64,000 nt of DNA, from contig CM073590.1 of assembly GCA_037074705.1 (NCBI GenBank), positions 241,793,601 to 241,857,600 on the forward strand, written 5' to 3'. Positions 59,698-64,000 of this stretch are shown here, in pieces (positions within the stretch are counted from its first letter, which is position 1; each line of letters opens with the position of its first letter). The translations under genes and the position numbers were made by a program. The notes beneath the pieces were generated by a model, which had not been told where the DNA came from, did not search any database, and saw only the letters and a list, made by a program, of their open reading frames with translations. The DNA comes from Zhengitettix transpicula. Its lineage: Eukaryota; Arthropoda; Insecta; Orthoptera; Tetrigidae.

Positions 59698-60661
59698 TTG
59701 TAATATACCACGTTGTGGTGACATTATGTAATAATCATCAATGAGGCTTTATTTAATTTATTTAATTTTTAATTTAAAGAATTTGCAGAATTTACCTCAC
59801 GTTGAAGCGCCATTTATGTAATGAACAAATGGAAGGCGTTAATTAATGAAAATGAAAAACTTATTAACAAACAAAAATATTTATTTATTTGTGACAATAA
59901 AGATAATTACAACAAAATTTGAGATCTTTCTCTCTCTCAGGGCCTCTACTGGGTTTCATAATGGACACAACAAATTGATTTAAAGAATCTTATTAACAAA
60001 CCGTTCACAATTTACCCAAACAATATGTCGATAGAATGAAATAAATTAAAAGTAAATAAATTAACTGTGATTGACAATTTAAAAGAGAACGAAATCTGAC
60101 TCTATCCTTTAATTAAAGTTTACAATTAATCATTAGTTTTGGTTTTGTTACTTACATCTGTCCAGCTGGTACCAGCATTCTTTTTTGTTTCGGAAGTTCA
60201 CTATTGCAACCTTTTACACTGACTCTAAACATCGACTCACAGATTTTACACTATTGAAGTCAACCTTGATAGGCTCACAGGAACTCGGATGATCCTCCTG
60301 AATGTCAGCTATCTGATGTCTGCTCGCCTTACAGGAATCCTATGATTCGTAGCGTTTATTAGTCTTTTACTGATTTGGACTTAAACTGCAACGTAGCTCC
60401 TTGAAGATTTATTTTAACTGTTTATTCTTTCGGAGCGAACTAACTTTTCTTTAGCTCCCTGCTCCTTTCCTGACTGGCTATAGACGTAAACTGCTCGACT
60501 TTTCATGCGCGCAAACGCCATTTTGAATTTTCAACAAAAGTGGCTGAGCTTGCTTTTCCATTGCTGCTTTGTTCGAACGGGCCGCTGTAATGAATTTATC
60601 AAGCAATTCAAATTTTATGTCCAAACAATTAATGGCCTAATTAATTGGCCTTAAAATATAT
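59698..60661 (-). mobile_element. LT1 LTR, minus strand
   Basis: It starts TGTAATATACC with primer-site-like CCACGTTGTGG and CCTCACGTTGAAGCGCC modules (59706-59820), then AACAAACAAAAATATTTATT, GGGCCTCTACTGGGTTT, GAGAACGAAATCTGACTC and AGGAACTCGG as in 4319-5088. The far end (GGCCTTAAAATATATA) has lost the ACA terminus. Confidence 0.65.
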
Positions 60662-61017
60662 ATAAAAATAGGGACGATAGTATCTGACATTTTAATTTTA
60701 CATATAAATAAAATAAATTTGGTATTAGTCAGTTAAATTTAATAAAGAATTTCATCTAAATATAATTTTAAAGCGTGATATGAAAGCGCAGCAGGGCAAT
60801 CTGTTAATATTATGTACGTTAGAAAGTTTAATTGGTCCAAAATAGAACCTTGAGGAACGCTCTTCCTTTTTGTTTCTCGATCTGCAAAAGAAAACGTTGG
60901 CACTCAACTTCAATCTTGTAATGTTAACTCATCAATTCCGCCTTATTAAAACTGAAAATGGAAAGTTTTAATAGTAATACTGTCCAAAGTCGAACCTTGA
61001 GGATTCTCCAATTTTTA
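60662..61017 (-). pseudogene. LINE reverse-transcriptase relics (two motif copies)
   Basis: 60860-60835 encodes GVPQGSILD. 61010-60982 is a second, poorer copy 140 bp away with the same left flank (GAAAGTTTAAT / GAAAGTTTTAAT), so this is a local tandem duplication. The RP1 element cuts the second copy. Confidence 0.5.
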
Positions 61018-61540
61018 TTGCGGGGGATTTTCTCTCGCAGGCTGAACCTTTTAGGAGAGATACGAAGGGGCTACCCTTGGGTATGCCTTTTCCTCTCCGT
61101 TTTTGAACTAAGGTTCCCACAAGCCGAGGCACCTCGGCCTGTTCTGAGAGGTGTATGTTCCGGGGTCACAGACGTTGGACATACGGTAAGAGTTGTTCGC
61201 TATTCCCATTGGAATAGTCGGCCAGCTGCCTCCTAAACTGGTCGAGGCACGGAGAAGGGAATGCTGCGTCCCCACAGCAAACTCCTCTCCCGCTATCGGA
61301 AGGGCGTGGGACAAGTACCCAATGCCCGACGTACCTGATGCAGGTTTTTCTAGGGTTTTCCCTGCATTTATTTTGGCGAATGCCAGGTAGGATCCTTAAA
61401 ATATAGCCCGGTGGCCCTAGTTAACCCTTGGCTTCCTTCCTCTACCATTCCACATCCCCCCTTTCAAATCCCTTCCTATGCTATTAAAGGGGAGTTGCCC
61501 AAAGTGGATTACCCTCATGTAGCCTGTTGCCGTAAAAAAA
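61018..61540 (+). mobile_element. RP1 copy, tail type A
   Basis: Full body with a decayed 5' hairpin left arm. Tail TTGCCGTAAAAAAAA. It sits between LINE relics. Confidence 0.85.
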
Positions 61541-61745
61541 AGTTTAGTTATATACAAAAATTTAGAGAAGAATTATGTCCAAAATAGATCCTTGTGGAAC
61601 AGGAAATCGTTATTTGCTTCTCGGCCAGCGCGAAACTGATGGTCTCAAATGTGGATCCTTCAAGGTTACTTATTTTTTCAATTGTTTTCAAAAATAGGAA
61701 GAAGGGATTCAGTTGGTAACAGTTGCAGACTTCTAACAAATTCTC
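61541..61745 (-). pseudogene. LINE reverse-transcriptase motif relic
   Basis: 61602-61577 encodes VPQGSILDI on the minus strand. Upstream, in another frame, 61739-61600 reads FLKTIEKISNLEGST then FETISFALAEKQ, fitting the region before the VPQGS motif. One frameshift separates the two parts. Confidence 0.5.
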
Positions 61746-62290
61746 AAGAAAGGTTTGGAATGGTCAATAAATAACATACAAACATTTTGAGGGGTCACAG
61801 AAAATTTATACTGTGACTTTCATTGGTTTAGTCCTTCTTCTGAGTTGTTAGTGATCGGAGAATTACCGTCACCGTTTCCTGTATTCAAATTGAAGATATT
61901 TTGGGTTTTGTTACTCAAAATAAAATAAAAACTGGTTACTTTAGGGTAATCCTCGTAGTAGCCTCATCTCTATAGTAAGAGATGGAAAATGGGGAATTCT
62001 GGAGGGGAAAACAAAGATATGAATGGTTAGCTCGAGCCGCGGACTGTAGTTTAGGGATCGTACCCAGGAATTCGCCTCGAAGCGATGCAGAGAAAAGCTT
62101 AAACAGGTAGGTTGGGCTCCTGGTACTTTATGATGTCTTCGGGTTGACGCGGCTTTCATCAACTGCTTTTTTTGGAGCCAGCTAGCCGACTATACCAATG
62201 GGAAGAGCGGACAACTTGTGTATGAGGATCCTGGAGCTATCAAACTTGACCGTGGTGTCTCGTCTTAATTTAGTTACTCCAGTTTTTTAA
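61746..62290 (-). mobile_element. Unique sequence with a strongly diverged RP1 copy
   Basis: 61937-62217 keeps the order of RP1 landmarks (GGGTAATCC, GGGATCGTACCC, AATTCGCCT, AGCCGACTATACCAATGGGA) but with many changes and deletions, older than other copies. Flanks are unique. Confidence 0.6.
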
Positions 62291-62299
62291 AAACATCAA

Positions 62300-63420
62300 G
62301 AAGATCAGAAGGAAGATGTATATCTCTACATCTACATCATAAAGTGAAAAAGGCAAAGAACAGTAAAAAAGAAAGAAAAGCAAAGAAACAAGAAAAACGG
62401 AAGAAAAGCGCAGGTCAAAGAGATGACGAGACAGATGGGCAAGAAGATCAGAAAAAGGTGAAATTTCTACATCTACATCATAAAGTGAAAAAGGCAAAGA
62501 AAAGTAAAAAAGAAAGAAATAGCAAAGAAACAAGAAAAACAGAATAAAGAGGCTGGTCAAAGACATGAGGATGAGGATCGGCAAGAAGAACAGAAGAATA
62601 CTGTATATCTCTAAATCTACATCTTAAAGTGAAAAAGGCAAGGAAATATAAAAATGTAGGAAAAGCAAAGAAACTAGGAAAACAGAAAGAAAGAGGCAGG
62701 TCAAATACATGACAAAAAAACCGTCAAGAACATCAAAAGGAAGATGTATATCTCTACATCTACATCATAAAGTGAAAAAGGCAAAAAAAAGTAAAAAACA
62801 AAGAATAGGAAAGAAACAAGAAAAACAGAATAAAGGGGCTGGTCAAAGTTATGAGATTAATATCGGCAAGTAGAACAGGAGAAAGGTGTATATCTCTAAA
62901 TCTACTTAATAAAGTTAAAAAGGCAAAGAAAAGTAAAAAAGAAAGAAAAAGAAAAAAAAGAAAGTCAGAATAAAGGTACAGGTCAAAGATATGACGAGAA
63001 AGATAGTCAAGAAGATCAGAAAAAGGTGAAATTTCTACATCTACATCATAAAGTGAAAAAGGCAAAGAAAAGTAAAAAAGAAAGAAATAGCAAAGAAACA
63101 AGAAAAACAGAATAAAGAGGCTGGTCAAAGACATGAGGATAAGGACCGGCAAGAAGAACAGAAGAATACTGTATATCTCTAAATCTACATCATAAAGTGA
63201 AAAAGGCAAGGAAATATAAAAATGAAGGATAAGCAAAGAAACTAGGAAAACAGAAAGAAAGAGGAAGGTCAAATACATGACGAAAAACAAAACCGTCAAG
63301 AACATCAGAAGGAAGATGTATATCTCTGCATCTACATCATAAAGTGAAAAAAAGAAAGGAAAGTAAAAAATAAAGAAAAGCAAAGAAACAAGAAAAACAG
63401 AATAAAAGCGCAGATCAAAG
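62300..63420 (+). repeat. Higher-order tandem repeat, ~142-bp monomers
   Basis: Monomers start with TAYCTCTAMATCTACAT-CATAAAGTG at about 62319, 62463, 62607, 62748, 62891, 63033, 63174 and 63319 (141-145 bp apart). Monomers four apart resemble each other most (62463/63033, 62607/63174, 62748/63319), giving a ~570-bp higher-order unit. A-rich, with AAAGAAA words. Open frames on both strands (for example 62760-63446 minus) follow from composition and repeat length. Confidence 0.9.
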
Positions 63421-64000
63421 ATATGAGGAGAAATATGGTCATCCACGTGGTGACTTTTCAGCGTTAATGGTATATGAGGGGATTCCCAACATTTTTAAGA
63501 GAAGAAGTAGCAGCAAAGTGATCTGGAATTTGAATCATTTTATGGGAAGAGTTGGATGAATTGGGTCTGACGTAAGTCTCGGTGAAGAATGTGCTCGGGC
63601 AGTCAATGTGTGCGTGTGTGCGTCGTAGAAATATATTAAAGAGGTAAGCCACTTGTGCGACTGGTGTCCATTACTCAAGGTGGAAGTCTCGACACCTCTG
63701 CGAGAGAGGCAATTACCGCTGCCCGTAATATATTTGAAGTTGAAAAGGCACCCGGGCTTTTTCCTGGGTGGGAGGGAAACAACCGGAAATGAAATGTGTA
63801 GCGTTGAGAACCCGCCGCTGTTTATTGCTAATGGAGGCAGACAGACCAACTCTCATTTAGATGAAGCGAAAAGATACGCAGATTGCGTGATCATTTGAGG
63901 TGGCTGCGGTAGCTTGAACCGTAAATCTTCAACCTGTGGAAGACCTGAAGGTTGGCCAGACTGAGGCCAAGTAGTCTTTGCCTTGGGACGGCTGCGACGT
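63421..64000. other. Unique sequence, no supported gene
   Basis: A (GT)n-like patch lies near 63606-63622. Frames at 63464-63898 on both strands have no known motif. The GC-richer part could be conserved non-coding DNA or run into a feature beyond the window. Confidence 0.4.

Noticed and set aside
62760..63446. 228-codon hydrophobic minus-strand frame in the higher-order repeat
   Set aside because: A-rich tandem repeat read antisense gives Phe/Leu-rich repeats; length reflects the repeat period, not a membrane protein.

Overview
This is nuclear DNA from an animal, most likely an arthropod or similar invertebrate. It is AT-rich and dense in microsatellites. Nearly every recognisable feature is a transposable element, a relic of one, or a tandem repeat derived from one. 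I find no complete protein-coding gene, no convincing tRNA or rRNA, no CRISPR array and no bacterial-type operon. The best host-gene candidate is one internal exon at 53816-53927 (+), so the window may lie largely inside introns or between genes.

Element families (working names are mine). RP1 is a retroposon of about 600 bp with a 5' hairpin, an A-rich 3' tail and 7-12 bp target-site duplications. It has about 30 full or partial copies on both strands, often in head-to-tail strings. LT1 is an LTR family with TGT...ACA ends, ATAT target duplications inside (TA)n tracts, and primer-binding-site-like motifs complementary to a tRNA-Lys type. PT1 is the 3' tail of a Penelope-like element; two copies keep decayed GIY-YIG endonuclease coding. 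There are also Helitron-like elements (TC...CTAG ends), a broken mariner inside a large foldback element, and several LINE reverse-transcriptase relics.

Layout. 1-1398: array of ~200-bp units, each with a hammerhead-ribozyme-like core and a perfect NRF-1-type palindrome. 2.4-8 kb: RP1 strings, a solo LTR and the first copy of a 0.8-kb duplication. 8.8-9.9 kb: polypurine tract. 11.1-13.4 kb: a LINE whose reverse-transcriptase core has become a nine-unit, ~163-bp satellite. 14-20 kb: Penelope tails, a (GA/GATA)n block, a Helitron and RP1. 20-31 kb: RP1 copies, iterated LTR-end modules, the second copy of the duplication and an RP1-tail array. 34-39 kb: a Helitron, a Penelope-tail hairpin, and the foldback with its mariner. 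40-45 kb: LT1 with an RP1 insertion, tandem Penelope tails and an RP1 dimer. 47-53 kb: a solo LTR, a LINE relic between two ribozyme-like repeats, RP1 and a Helitron with internal repeats. 53.8 kb: the candidate exon. 54-61.6 kb: RP1 strings, the best hammerhead-like fold, LT1, a Helitron and four reverse-transcriptase motif relics. 62.3-63.4 kb: a higher-order tandem repeat.

The most interesting signals are the ribozyme-like/NRF-1 repeat architecture shared by unrelated-looking families, the satellite made from a reverse-transcriptase catalytic core, the repeated tRNA-Lys primer-site modules at LTR ends, and the RP1 dimers that appear to have inserted as units.
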